A stretch of DNA of 26,903 bases from Hylemonella sp. UBA6679. GTDB lineage: Bacteria; Pseudomonadota; Gammaproteobacteria; Burkholderiales; Burkholderiaceae_C. Location: the NCBI GenBank assembly GCA_002454975.1, contig DKJZ01000096.1, positions 1-26,903 of the forward strand, written 5' to 3'. Positions 8,673 through 16,825 of the stretch are shown here, in pieces. Below the pieces are notes generated by a model. It saw only the letters and a list, made by a program, of their open reading frames with translations, had not been told where the DNA came from and did not search any database. The stretch's first letter is position 1, and each line of letters begins with the position of its first letter. A program made the translations under genes and the position numbers.

Positions 8673-9087
8673 TGCTCATCACCGTGGTGGCTGTGAGAAC
8701 AATGGGGCCTGTGATGGGGCTGAGCATCGGCCCCAAGCCCAGTGGGTTGTAGGTGTAGGACACCGTCACCGTCAGTGGCGTACCGAAGTTACCGCCAGCA
8801 CCGCTGGGCACCGTGACCGTGGGGGTGGTGCTGGTGCCACCAAAGGTGATCAGGTAGGTTTGCGCGTAGGTCAAAGCCACCTGTTGAATTTGGGCCACGG
8901 TGGGTTTGGGCGCTTTGAGCACCACACCTGCGCGGGCTGCTTCTCTGCTGGCGTTGGTGATGACAGCTTTGTCATAGAACAGAATGCTGAACTCAGCAAT
9001 CGCAAAAACAACCAACAAAAAAATCGGTAGCAAGAGCGCGAACTCCACAGCCGCGACGCCGCGTTGCGGTGACTGACGCTGCCTCAT
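8665..9087 (-). CDS. TadE-like pseudopilin
   Basis: 140-aa protein of the TadE family, the minor pseudopilins of Flp/tad pili. The TadE box is clear near the N-terminus: QRGVAAVEFALLLPIFLLVV with the conserved Glu15, then FAIAEFSILFYDKAVITNAS and REAARAG. The remaining part is a Thr/Pro/Gly-rich periplasmic domain (TPTVTVPSGAGGNFG) ending in the usual beta-rich tail. A strong ribosome-binding site GGAGGTG (9093-9099, minus) sits 5 bases before the ATG. It is coupled to the tadG-like gene downstream. It follows the TSUP gene by 93 bases on the same strand, so it may be co-transcribed with it or have its own promoter in that gap. Confidence 0.85.
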   Translation of the reverse strand: MRQRQSPQRGVAAVEFALLLPIFLLVVFAIAEFSILFYDKAVITNASREAARAGVVLKAPKPTVAQIQQVALTYAQTYLITFGGTSTTPTVTVPSGAGGNFGTPLTVTVSYTYNPLGLGPMLSPITGPIVLTATTVMSNE

Positions 9088-9180
9088 CGTGACACCTCCA
9101 GGTACAAGCCAGGCGACACGGCATTGGTCCCCCGTTACCTGCAGTCTCTCAGTGCGCTGCCGGTGTAGGTTTGACCTCGG

Positions 9181-9948
9181 TCAAAGCACTTGCCAGCGCT
9201 GCCAGGCGTCCCAGGAGGTTTTGAGGATCAGGCCGCTGACCACCACCAAAAAAACACCACGCACAAAGCCAGCGCCATGCTTGAGGGCCAGCCGCGTGCC
9301 CAGCAAGCTGCCCAGCACATTGGCCACGGCCAGGCCCAGGGCCAGGTGCCACCACACATGGCCTTTGAGCGCGAGCAGCAGCAAGGCGGCCCCGTTGCTC
9401 GCCACATTGAGCAGCTTGGCGCAGGCCGATGCATTCAAAAAGTCGTAGCCCAGCCAGCGCACGAGCAAGAACACAAAAAAGCTGCCCGTGCCAGGGCCAA
9501 AAAACCCGTCGTAAAAGCCCACACCCAAGCCCACCAGCGAGGCTGCCCAGCGTTCATGAGCCCCTAAGCGCGGGGCATGGTGGCGGCCCAGGTCTTTTTT
9601 GGCCAGCGTGTAGATGAAGACCACCACCAGCACCACCGGCAAGATCAGGCGCAAGCGATCAGGAGACACCAAGGTCAGCCACCAAGCCCCGCCTATGGCC
9701 CCGACAAAACTAAAAGCGATGGCTGGCACCAGCACGCGCCACGGGAGCTGTACCCGCTGGCTGTACTGGGCTGCGGCCATGGCCGTGCCCCAGATCGACA
9801 CGCTTTTGTTGGTGCCAAACAAGGTGGCCGGTTGGGCCAGGGGGAACGCCGCAAACAAGGCCGGCACCATGATGAGGCCGCCCCCGCCCACGATGGCGTC
9901 CACACAGCCAGCCAAGAAAGAGGCGAAGGTGACTAGAAAAAGGTCCAT
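9181..9948 (-). CDS. TSUP (TauE/SafE) family membrane permease
   Basis: 255-aa polytopic membrane protein of the TSUP family, several members of which export sulfite or sulfoacetate. The real substrate here is unknown. The two family half-repeats are visible: an N-terminal one beginning with FLAGCVDAIVGGGGLIMVPAL and a second one with GLGVGFYDGFFGPGTGSFFV. Hydrophobic segments cover most of the length (about seven to eight). The start ATG at 9946-9948 begins exactly at the first helix, as expected for the family, and upstream in-frame codons reach a stop without another start. There is no Shine-Dalgarno sequence: the ATG is 2 bases after the T-tract of an intrinsic terminator, which is unusual. 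Confidence 0.9.
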   Translation of the reverse strand: MDLFLVTFASFLAGCVDAIVGGGGLIMVPALFAAFPLAQPATLFGTNKSVSIWGTAMAAAQYSQRVQLPWRVLVPAIAFSFVGAIGGAWWLTLVSPDRLRLILPVVLVVVFIYTLAKKDLGRHHAPRLGAHERWAASLVGLGVGFYDGFFGPGTGSFFVFLLVRWLGYDFLNASACAKLLNVASNGAALLLLALKGHVWWHLALGLAVANVLGSLLGTRLALKHGAGFVRGVFLVVVSGLILKTSWDAWQRWQVL

Positions 9949-9950
9949 GC

Positions 9951-9982
9951 AAAAAAGAAAGGCACCGGGTGAGCGGTGCCTT
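9951..9982 (-). terminator. Intrinsic terminator directly before the TSUP start codon
   Basis: On the minus strand a 9-bp perfect stem AAGGCACCG / CGGTGCCTT with a 6-base loop (CTCACC) is followed by TTCTTTTTT (T-tract to 9951). GC and then the TSUP ATG follow at once. It is a textbook rho-independent terminator. It could end the GMC oxidoreductase transcript (stop 185 bases upstream), end a separate small RNA, or act as an attenuator for the TSUP gene. Confidence 0.88.
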
Positions 9983-10075
9983 CAGGCCGCATCTGCTGTG
10001 GATGCGAATGTTGTTGTGTGGGTCTCAGTCTCTCTCGGCTCCTCTGTCACGAAGCCAACTGGCCCGTACATCAGT
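9951..10075 (-). ncRNA. Candidate structured small RNA or cis-leader upstream of the TSUP gene
   Basis: The minus strand between the GMC stop and the TSUP start folds into three consecutive helices. First is a long broken stem pairing GGG (10065-10063) with CCC (10022-10020), CAGT (10061-10058) with ACTG (10029-10026), and GGCT (10056-10053) with AGCC (10040-10037). Second is a 6-bp hairpin CGCATC / GATGCG (10006-9988). Third is the intrinsic terminator. A -10-like TACACT at 10087-10082 would put the start near 10075, giving a transcript of about 125 bases. No coding frame is apparent. I cannot match it to a named riboswitch. It may equally be the 3' untranslated region of the GMC gene. Confidence 0.45.
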
Positions 10076-10081
10076 GAACGC

Positions 10082-10087
10082 AGTGTA
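10082..10087 (-). promoter_or_regulatory. Possible -10 element for the structured RNA / TSUP transcript
   Basis: TACACT on the minus strand lies 7 bases upstream of the first predicted helix region. A GTGACA hexamer occurs upstream but at 20 bases, too far for a good -35, so the call is weak. Confidence 0.3.
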
Positions 10088-10167
10088 GGGGCACAGAGCG
10101 AGAAATGTGTCACGGGTTTACCCCGATATTTGCTGAAAATATGTGCAGTTGATCAGGCTTTCTGGCC

Positions 10168-11880
10168 TCAGGCTGCGTTGGCTTCGATGATCCATTGGGC
10201 CGCTTTTTCGGCCATCATCAGCGTGGGGCTGTTGGTGTTGCCGCTGGTGATGGTGGGCATGGCACCGGCATCAACCACCCGCAGGCCCTGAATCACACCG
10301 CCGCTGCAACGCACCCGCAAGCGTGCATCGAGCACGGCCATGGGGTCATCGTCGCGGCCCATTTTCGTGGTGCCTACCGGGTGGAAGATGGTGGTGGCAA
10401 TGTCGCCGGCGAGCTTGGCCAGTTCTTCGTCGGTTTGGAACTGAACGCCAGGCTTGAACTCAACGGGCTTGTACTTGGCCAGGGCGGGCTGGGCGACGAT
10501 GCCGCGGGTGATCCGCAGCGAGTCGGCTGCGACTTGGCGATCCTCTGCCGTGCTCAGGTAGTTGGGCGCAATGGCCGGGGCGTCTTCAAAACGGTTGGTT
10601 TTGATCTGTACCGTGCCGCGGCTGGTCGGGTTGAGGTTGCACACGCTGGCGGTAAAGGCCGGAAAGCTGTGCAGCGGTTCGCCAAACGCATCCAAACTGA
10701 GCGGCTGCACGTGGTACTGGATGTTGGCGTAGGGGCGTGAGGGGTCGCTCTTGGTGAAGGCGCCCAGTTGCGAAGGCGCCATGCTCATGGGGCCGCTTTG
10801 CTTGAACGCGTATTCCAGGCCAATCATGGCCTTGCCCCACAGCGAATTGGCCAGGGTGTTGAGGGTTTTAACGCCCTGGACCTTGTAGACCGAGCGGATT
10901 TGCAAGTGGTCTTGCAGGTTGGCGCCCACACCGGGCAGGTCTTGCACCACAGGGATGCCGTGCTGCTGCAAGAGCGCGCCAGGGCCGATGCCCGAGAGTT
11001 GCAAAATTTGTGGCGAACCAATGCTGCCCGCGCTCAAAATCACCTCGCGCCTTGCTTGCACGGTGATGAGCTCATGGCCAGTCCACACCTCCACGCCAGT
11101 GCAGCGTTTGCTGCCATCAGGTTGGGTTTGCACGATCAAGCGCGAGACTTGCGCCTTGTTCCACAGCTCAAAATTAGGGCGGCCATAGCAGGTGGGGCGT
11201 AAAAACGCTTTGGCGGTGTTCCACCGCCAGCCCTTGCGTTGGTTCACTTCGAAGTAACCCACGCCCTCGTTGTTACCGCGGTTGAAATCGTCCGAAGCTG
11301 GGATGCCGGCTTGTTGCGCGGCTTGCGCAAAGGCATCGAGCACATCCCAACGCAGGCGTTGCTTTTCAATGCGCCACTCGCCACCGGCGTTGCGGTGTTT
11401 GAGCACTTGGCGGTAGGGGTTGTCGCCTTGCATCAACAACTCGCTGCGGGTGCCTTTGGCACCATGCAAATCGTCAGCGCCTTTGTGGTGGTCTTCGTGC
11501 AGTTTGAAGTAAGGCAGGTTGTTGTCCCAGCGCCAGCTCTCGTCGCCCAACACATCGGCCCAGTGGTTGTAGTCACGCGCTTGGCCGCGCATGTAAATCA
11601 TGCCGTTGATGCTGGAGCTGCCCCCCAGCGTTTTGCCGCGTGGGTAACGCAGTTGACGGCCGTTGAGGCCCGCTTCTTTCTCGGTTTGGTAGAGCCAGTC
11701 GGTGCGTGGGTTGCCGATGCAATACAAGTAGCCCACCGGGATATGAATCCAGTGGTAATCGTCTTTGCGACCGGCTTCGATGAGCAACACCTTTTTGCTG
11801 GCATCTGCACTCAAGCGGTTGGCCAGCAGACACCCTGCGGTGCCCGCGCCAATGATGATGTAGTCAAACGTGTCGTTCAT
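10168..11880 (-). CDS. GMC-family FAD-dependent oxidoreductase (choline/alcohol dehydrogenase type)
   Basis: 570-aa flavoprotein of the glucose-methanol-choline family, which oxidises an alcohol; the substrate cannot be read from sequence. The FAD-binding dinucleotide fold is at the start (YIIIGAGTAGCLLANRLS, Gly11-x-Gly13-x-x-Gly16). GMC signature 1 follows (YPRGKTLGGSSSINGMIYMR), and signature 2 is GSIGSPQILQLSGIG. The catalytic His (about residue 500, FHPVGTTKMG) and Asn (about 548-550, SGNTNSPTLMMAEK) are present. ATG at 11878-11880 was chosen because it begins directly before the FAD motif, with GGAAG upstream; a longer frame adds 22 unlikely residues. Residues about 142-165, between GADDLHGA and GGEWR, look like an in-frame insertion. 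A neighbouring mmsA suggests short-chain alcohol or acid catabolism. Confidence 0.93.
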   Translation of the reverse strand: MNDTFDYIIIGAGTAGCLLANRLSADASKKVLLIEAGRKDDYHWIHIPVGYLYCIGNPRTDWLYQTEKEAGLNGRQLRYPRGKTLGGSSSINGMIYMRGQARDYNHWADVLGDESWRWDNNLPYFKLHEDHHKGADDLHGAKGTRSELLMQGDNPYRQVLKHRNAGGEWRIEKQRLRWDVLDAFAQAAQQAGIPASDDFNRGNNEGVGYFEVNQRKGWRWNTAKAFLRPTCYGRPNFELWNKAQVSRLIVQTQPDGSKRCTGVEVWTGHELITVQARREVILSAGSIGSPQILQLSGIGPGALLQQHGIPVVQDLPGVGANLQDHLQIRSVYKVQGVKTLNTLANSLWGKAMIGLEYAFKQSGPMSMAPSQLGAFTKSDPSRPYANIQYHVQPLSLDAFGEPLHSFPAFTASVCNLNPTSRGTVQIKTNRFEDAPAIAPNYLSTAEDRQVAADSLRITRGIVAQPALAKYKPVEFKPGVQFQTDEELAKLAGDIATTIFHPVGTTKMGRDDDPMAVLDARLRVRCSGGVIQGLRVVDAGAMPTITSGNTNSPTLMMAEKAAQWIIEANAA

Positions 11881-11986
11881 CGCAATCTTCCAGCTGTTAT
11901 CAGTGACATTGAGCAACGTCATCTTAGAGCACAAGACGCTGAACAATGTCCCCGATTATTTCTTGCCGTACGTACCAAGCAAGCAA

Positions 11987-12063
11987 CGTGAGGGTTCAGG
12001 CCCAAGGCGGCAACTTGCTGGCGCGCAGCGACTGAAGCGCCGCTTTGGGTTTGAACCCTCGCG
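11987..12063 (+). repeat. Long inverted repeat (25-bp arms), candidate structured RNA
   Basis: Arms 11987-12011 and 12039-12063 pair along all 25 positions if G.U pairs are allowed: 21 Watson-Crick pairs and 4 G.U (11989.12061, 11999.12051, 12000.12050, 12006.12044). An outer A-T pair is possible at 11986/12064. The 27-base loop contains a further hairpin, GCTG-GCGCG-CAGC (12017-12029). Read on the minus strand, the four wobble positions become A-C mismatches, so the fold is stable only as a plus-strand RNA. No T-tract follows, so it is not a simple terminator. Function unknown. Confidence 0.6.
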
Positions 12064-12099
12064 TGCCGGAGGCGCTCGCCATCTCATCTCAAATGCCAT

Positions 12100-12137
12100 G
12101 GCATCGACACCTTGGTCATCAACAAGGTGCCGATGGC
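12100..12137 (-). terminator. Hairpin just downstream of mmsA, possible transcript end
   Basis: Arms 12100-12114 and 12123-12137 match at 13 of 15 positions around an 8-base loop. One of the two mismatches becomes a G.U pair on the minus strand, which is the mmsA sense strand. It begins 6 bases after the mmsA stop. No T-tract follows, so it may stabilise the 3' end or be rho-assisted rather than a true intrinsic terminator. The palindrome ATGCCATGGCAT (12093-12104) overlaps its left arm. Confidence 0.4.
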
Positions 12138-12142
12138 TCGCT

Positions 12143-13651
<1,509 letters not shown>

Positions 13652-13675
13652 GAGGGTTCCTTTGAAAGTTGATGC

Positions 13676-13704
13676 AGTGTAGAGACCGCAGGCCTGGCTC
13701 ACAA
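13676..13704 (-). promoter_or_regulatory. Predicted sigma-70 promoter of mmsA
   Basis: On the minus strand, -35 TTGTGA (13704-13699) and -10 TACACT (13681-13676) are separated by exactly 17 bases. The expected transcription start is near 13669, about 18 bases before the mmsA ATG. The poor -35 suits an activator-dependent promoter. Confidence 0.6.
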
Positions 13705-13713
13705 GCGCTGAAA

Positions 13714-13744
13714 TGTGAACCCATTGTTCAAAATAGTGAACAAT
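13714..13744. promoter_or_regulatory. LysR-type operator between mmsA and the regulator gene
   Basis: A perfect 8-bp inverted repeat ATTGTTCA / TGAACAAT with a 6-base spacer occupies 13723-13744. A third half-site TGAAC lies at 13716-13720 and forms a second dyad with the GTTCA at 13726-13730. The centre of the main dyad is about 65 bases upstream of the predicted mmsA start, which is the usual recognition position for LysR-type activators. It ends only 6 bases before the regulator's ATG, so binding there would also repress the regulator. Confidence 0.7.
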
Positions 13745-13750
13745 AAGTCC

Positions 13751-14686
13751 ATGGATGAGCAAAAAATCAGCGCCCTTTGGACCCATTTGCATTGGCTAAG
13801 CGTCTTGGCCCAGCAAGGCAGCTACACCGCAGCGGCAGCCCGCCTGGGCGTGAGCAAAGCCGCGGTGAGCCAGCGCATCGCCGAGCTGGAGCGCGCTGCG
13901 CGCCTGACGCTGGTGCAGCGCACCACCCGCAGCCTGCGCCTGACCGAGGCTGGCCAGCGCTTGGTGGACGACACACGTGCCTCGTTCGAGCAAATTGCCC
14001 AGAGCTTTGCCCAGGTGCAAGATTTGGCTGCGCAGCCCAGTGGTTTGGTGCGGGTGACGGCGCCAGTGGCTTTTGCGCGCCAGCAATTGGTGCCGCTTTT
14101 GTCGGGCTTTTTGAAAGACCACCCGCAGGTGCGCATTGAGCTGGACCTGTCAGACCGTTTGAGCAGCCTGACCACCGAGGGCTTTGATTTGGCCATTCGC
14201 CACACCGACCACCCACCCGACACGCACGTGGCCTGGGCGCTGAGCAAAACCCATTCCGTGTTGGTGGCCACCCGGGCGTACTTGCGCCGCCACGGCACGC
14301 CGCACAGCCCGCAAGACCTGGTGCAACACAATTGTTTGCACTACCCACGCGCGCACGACACACCTGCCTGGACGTTTGAGCCGCTCACGGGCAAAGACAC
14401 AGAACGCACCACCGTGCCCGTGAGTGGCACGCTTGCGGCCAACAACAGCGAGGCCCTGCGCGAGGCTGCTTTGCTGGGGGACGGCATTGCTTTGTTGCCT
14501 GATTTCAGCGCCCAGGCAGCACTCAAATCAGGCAAGCTGGTGCGTGTGATGCCAGCTTGGAAGCCCGTGGGCGTGTTTGCCGAAAACATCTACGCCATCC
14601 GCCCCTACGCGCCCCATGTACCGCGCGCGGTGGCAGCTTTGGTCGCGCATGTGCGCCAGGGGCTGGCTGCCGGCTTTGCGCCTTAA
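13751..14686 (+). CDS. LysR-family transcriptional regulator
   Basis: 311-aa regulator of the LysR family. The N-terminal winged helix-turn-helix is clear (LSVLAQQGSYTAAAARLGVS, KAAVSQRIAELERA, LVQRTTRSLRLTEAGQRL). A linker helix and a periplasmic-binding-protein-like effector domain follow (GLVRVTAPVAFARQQLVPLL, EGFDLAIRHTD, NNSEALREAALLGDGIALLP). The start at ATG 13751 gives the usual length before the helix-turn-helix. A GTG at 13715 is in frame but would place coding sequence across the operator and is less likely. No good Shine-Dalgarno is visible. It is divergent from mmsA, which is probably its main target; the inducer is unknown. Confidence 0.93.
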   Translation: MDEQKISALWTHLHWLSVLAQQGSYTAAAARLGVSKAAVSQRIAELERAARLTLVQRTTRSLRLTEAGQRLVDDTRASFEQIAQSFAQVQDLAAQPSGLVRVTAPVAFARQQLVPLLSGFLKDHPQVRIELDLSDRLSSLTTEGFDLAIRHTDHPPDTHVAWALSKTHSVLVATRAYLRRHGTPHSPQDLVQHNCLHYPRAHDTPAWTFEPLTGKDTERTTVPVSGTLAANNSEALREAALLGDGIALLPDFSAQAALKSGKLVRVMPAWKPVGVFAENIYAIRPYAPHVPRAVAALVAHVRQGLAAGFAP

Positions 14687-14702
14687 ATGTGCGCCTTAAC
14701 TG
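14677..14702. repeat. 13-bp tandem duplication across the LysR-gene stop codon
   Basis: TGCGCCTTAAATG (14677-14689) and TGCGCCTTAACTG (14690-14702) are adjacent copies with 12 of 13 bases the same. The first copy contains the regulator's TAA stop. It fills almost the whole 18-base gap between the convergent regulator and crotonase genes. Probably a replication-slippage duplication. Confidence 0.6.
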
Positions 14703-14704
14703 GG

Positions 14705-15502
14705 TTAGTGCCCGGGCCAGTTGGGGCTGCGCTTTTCTTTGAAGGCCGCCTGGCCTTCTTTGGCGTCGTCGGTCAGCGTGAACAGCGCAATTTGGCTTTC
14801 TGTGAAGGCCATGCTCTCTTCAAACGACATGGCTTCGATGCGCTTCATGGTGTAGAGCCCGCGGCGAATCGCGGCAGGTGATTTGTCCAAAATGCGAGAG
14901 AGCAGCCAATCCACCTTGGCATCAAGCGCCTCGTCCACGTAGTTCACCAAGCCGATCTCCAGCGCTTGCTGAGCACTGATAGGCTCGCCGGTGATGCACA
15001 TCTCCGACAAAACGCGGCGCGGTATCAAATGCTGCAACACACTCAAGACCTGCGCGGGGAACACACCTACCTTCACTTCCGGCAAGCCAAACAAGGCGTG
15101 GGGTGTGGCCACGGCCATGTCGCACATGCTGAGCAAGCCCATGCCGCCTGCCAGGCAGTGGCCATTGACACGCGCAATCAGTGGCAGGTTGCTGGCCTTG
15201 GCTGCACGCAGCACCTTGGCCACGTGGCCCTGGGGTTCGGAGTAGTCGGTGGTGAAGGCGCTGCTGGCTTGCAAATCGGCGCCCGCGCAAAAGGCTTTGT
15301 CACCCGCACCGGTGATCACAATGGCGCGCAAGTCGCGGTGGTGCTGCGCGGCGTTGATGGCGCCAGCCATGGCTTCCAGCACCGCATGGCTCACAGCGTT
15401 GCGGCGTGCTTCACGGGCGATGGTGAGCCACAAGACCTGGTCACGCACGGTGACCAAAAATTCATCGGAGGCGAGATCGCTGGGGTGAACAAGGTTGGAC
15501 AT
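14705..15502 (-). CDS. Enoyl-CoA hydratase/isomerase (crotonase) family protein
   Basis: 265-aa crotonase-fold enzyme acting on an acyl-CoA. The first oxyanion-hole segment FCAGADLQASSAF (residues 71-83) and the second, NGHCLAGGMGLLSMCDMAVA (113-132), are clear. Of the two catalytic glutamates of a true hydratase, the second is present (Glu142 in GLPEVKVG). The first position is occupied by Gly122 (GGMGLL instead of GGCEL). The reaction may therefore be isomerisation, hydrolysis or another crotonase chemistry rather than simple hydration. The start ATG at 15500-15502 removes 35 non-homologous residues of the longer open frame. Third gene of an SDR-MaoC-crotonase operon, 8 bases after the MaoC stop. 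Confidence 0.9.
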   Translation of the reverse strand: MSNLVHPSDLASDEFLVTVRDQVLWLTIAREARRNAVSHAVLEAMAGAINAAQHHRDLRAIVITGAGDKAFCAGADLQASSAFTTDYSEPQGHVAKVLRAAKASNLPLIARVNGHCLAGGMGLLSMCDMAVATPHALFGLPEVKVGVFPAQVLSVLQHLIPRRVLSEMCITGEPISAQQALEIGLVNYVDEALDAKVDWLLSRILDKSPAAIRRGLYTMKRIEAMSFEESMAFTESQIALFTLTDDAKEGQAAFKEKRSPNWPGH

Positions 15503-15510
15503 GGTGGTGC

Positions 15511-15981
15511 TCAGGCAGTGGGAGTGGAGGCTGGATGACGACGGCGAAACATGGAGTAGCCCTCCATGTGCAGCACCTGCTCGTTGTGCTGGTTGTGCAT
15601 GCGCCAAACGGTGCGCACCAGGCCCACATCGGGCTTGCTGTTCATGGCGCGGCTCTCCAGCACCTCGTGCGTCAAGCGCAAGGTGTCACCGGGGTAAACC
15701 GGTTTGAGCCACTTGATGTTTTCCAGCCCAGGCGAGCCCAGGCTGGAGGACTCACGCAAAAAGTTGCGCACTATCAGGCCCATGGCCATGCTGCAGGTGT
15801 GCCAACCGCTGGCGCACAGACCACCAAACAGCGAGGCCTTGCCACCCTCATCGCTCAGGTGAAAGGGTTGCGGGTCAAACTGCTCGGCAAAGTGCATGAT
15901 CTCCTCGCGTGTGGGCGTCACGGTGCCCAGCTCGCGCACGCTGCCCACCGTCATGTCTTCCCAGTAATGTTTGATCATCAT
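15511..15981 (-). CDS. MaoC-like hot-dog dehydratase
   Basis: 156-aa single hot-dog domain of the MaoC/(R)-specific enoyl-CoA hydratase type, likely to add or remove water on an acyl-CoA. The catalytic Asp36 and His41 lie in HFAEQFDPQPFHLSD. The following FGGLCASGWHTCSMAMGLIV helix and the LRLTHEVLESR strand are typical. The start ATG at 15981 overlaps the SDR stop codon (ATGA), and a strong GGAGG lies within the SDR 3' end, showing translational coupling. With an SDR before it and a crotonase after it, the trio resembles a small CoA-thioester degradation module. The substrate cannot be told. Confidence 0.9.
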   Translation of the reverse strand: MMIKHYWEDMTVGSVRELGTVTPTREEIMHFAEQFDPQPFHLSDEGGKASLFGGLCASGWHTCSMAMGLIVRNFLRESSSLGSPGLENIKWLKPVYPGDTLRLTHEVLESRAMNSKPDVGLVRTVWRMHNQHNEQVLHMEGYSMFRRRHPASTPTA

Positions 15982-16724
15982 CGGCCTCCGGTGACATCCA
16001 GCACAGCGCCGGTGCTGTAACTTGATTCGCTCGAGAGCAGCCACATCACGGCGTTGGCAATTTCCTGCGCAGTGCCTGGGCGTTGCATGGGCACGGTGGT
16101 GGCCATGCGGTGCGCGCGGTCGGGCTGGCCGCCGCTGGCATGAATCTCGGTGTCGATGATGCCCGGGCGCACCGCATTGACGCGAATGCCTTCGGTCGCC
16201 ACCTCGCGCGCAAGACCCAAGGTGAATGTGTCGACCGCGGCTTTGCTGGCCGCGTAGTCCACATACTGGCCAGCAGAGCCCAAGGTGGCAGCCACGCTGC
16301 TGATGTTCACAATTCCACCGCCGTCGCCGCCGTGTTTGGTGCTCATGCGGCGCACCGCTTCACGCGCGCACAAAAAAGTACCTTGCACATTGATGGCAAA
16401 CATGCGCTGCCAGCGCGCCAAGCTCATCTCGTCGACACGGCTGGCCACATCCACCACGCCCGCGTTGTTCACCAGACCACTGAGGCGCCCAAGTTTGGCG
16501 TCGACTTTTTTGAACATGGCCAACACCTGGGCTTCGTCGGCCACGTCAGCCTGCACGGTGATGGCGTTGCCACCCGCTGCGCGGATGTCGCGCACCACCT
16601 CGTCGGCCGCCAGTGAATTGTGTGTGTAGTTAACGGCCACGGCCCAGCCGCGCGCGGCAGCTGTGCGTGCGGTGGCCGCGCCGATGCCCCGGCTGGCACC
16701 GGTCACCAAGAGGACTGGGTCCAC
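15978..16724 (-). CDS. Short-chain dehydrogenase/reductase
   Basis: 248-aa NAD(P)-dependent oxidoreductase of the classical SDR type. The cofactor motif TGASRGIG is at residues 8-15, NNAG, the NISSVAATLG catalytic-Ser strand and the Tyr-x-x-x-Lys motif YAASK are all present. The C-terminus ends GAVLDVTGGR, as in FabG-like enzymes. I chose the GTG at 16722-16724 because AGGAGA lies 7 bases upstream and the Rossmann strand begins immediately after. A longer frame from 16805 adds 27 residues unlike any SDR. It is the first gene of the operon, divergent from the isomerase gene. A weak extended -10 (TGTTATCTT, 16762-16754, minus) may be its promoter. Confidence 0.93.
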   Translation of the reverse strand: MDPVLLVTGASRGIGAATARTAAARGWAVAVNYTHNSLAADEVVRDIRAAGGNAITVQADVADEAQVLAMFKKVDAKLGRLSGLVNNAGVVDVASRVDEMSLARWQRMFAINVQGTFLCAREAVRRMSTKHGGDGGGIVNISSVAATLGSAGQYVDYAASKAAVDTFTLGLAREVATEGIRVNAVRPGIIDTEIHASGGQPDRAHRMATTVPMQRPGTAQEIANAVMWLLSSESSYSTGAVLDVTGGR

Positions 16725-16825
16725 GGTATGTCTCCTGCAAAAATCTCTGCCGCAAGATAACATGCTTGACCCATCAGGTGGCTTCCTTGAGATGCGAGAC
16801 AACACCCACCATCAGAAAGAAAAAC

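Noticed and set aside
10020..10034. CTGAGACCC on the minus strand, suggesting a TPP riboswitch
   Set aside because: Only the CUGAGA word matches. The second thi-box segment (ACCUGAUC...CAGCGUAGGGA) is absent.
11987..12063. Integron attC site or insertion-sequence ends
   Set aside because: No GTTRRRY / RYYYAAC core pair, no integrase, no transposase frame and no flanking direct repeats.
13715..13750. GTG at 13715 as the LysR-gene start
   Set aside because: It would place 12 codons across the operator dyad and adds residues before the normal family start. ATG 13751 fits better.
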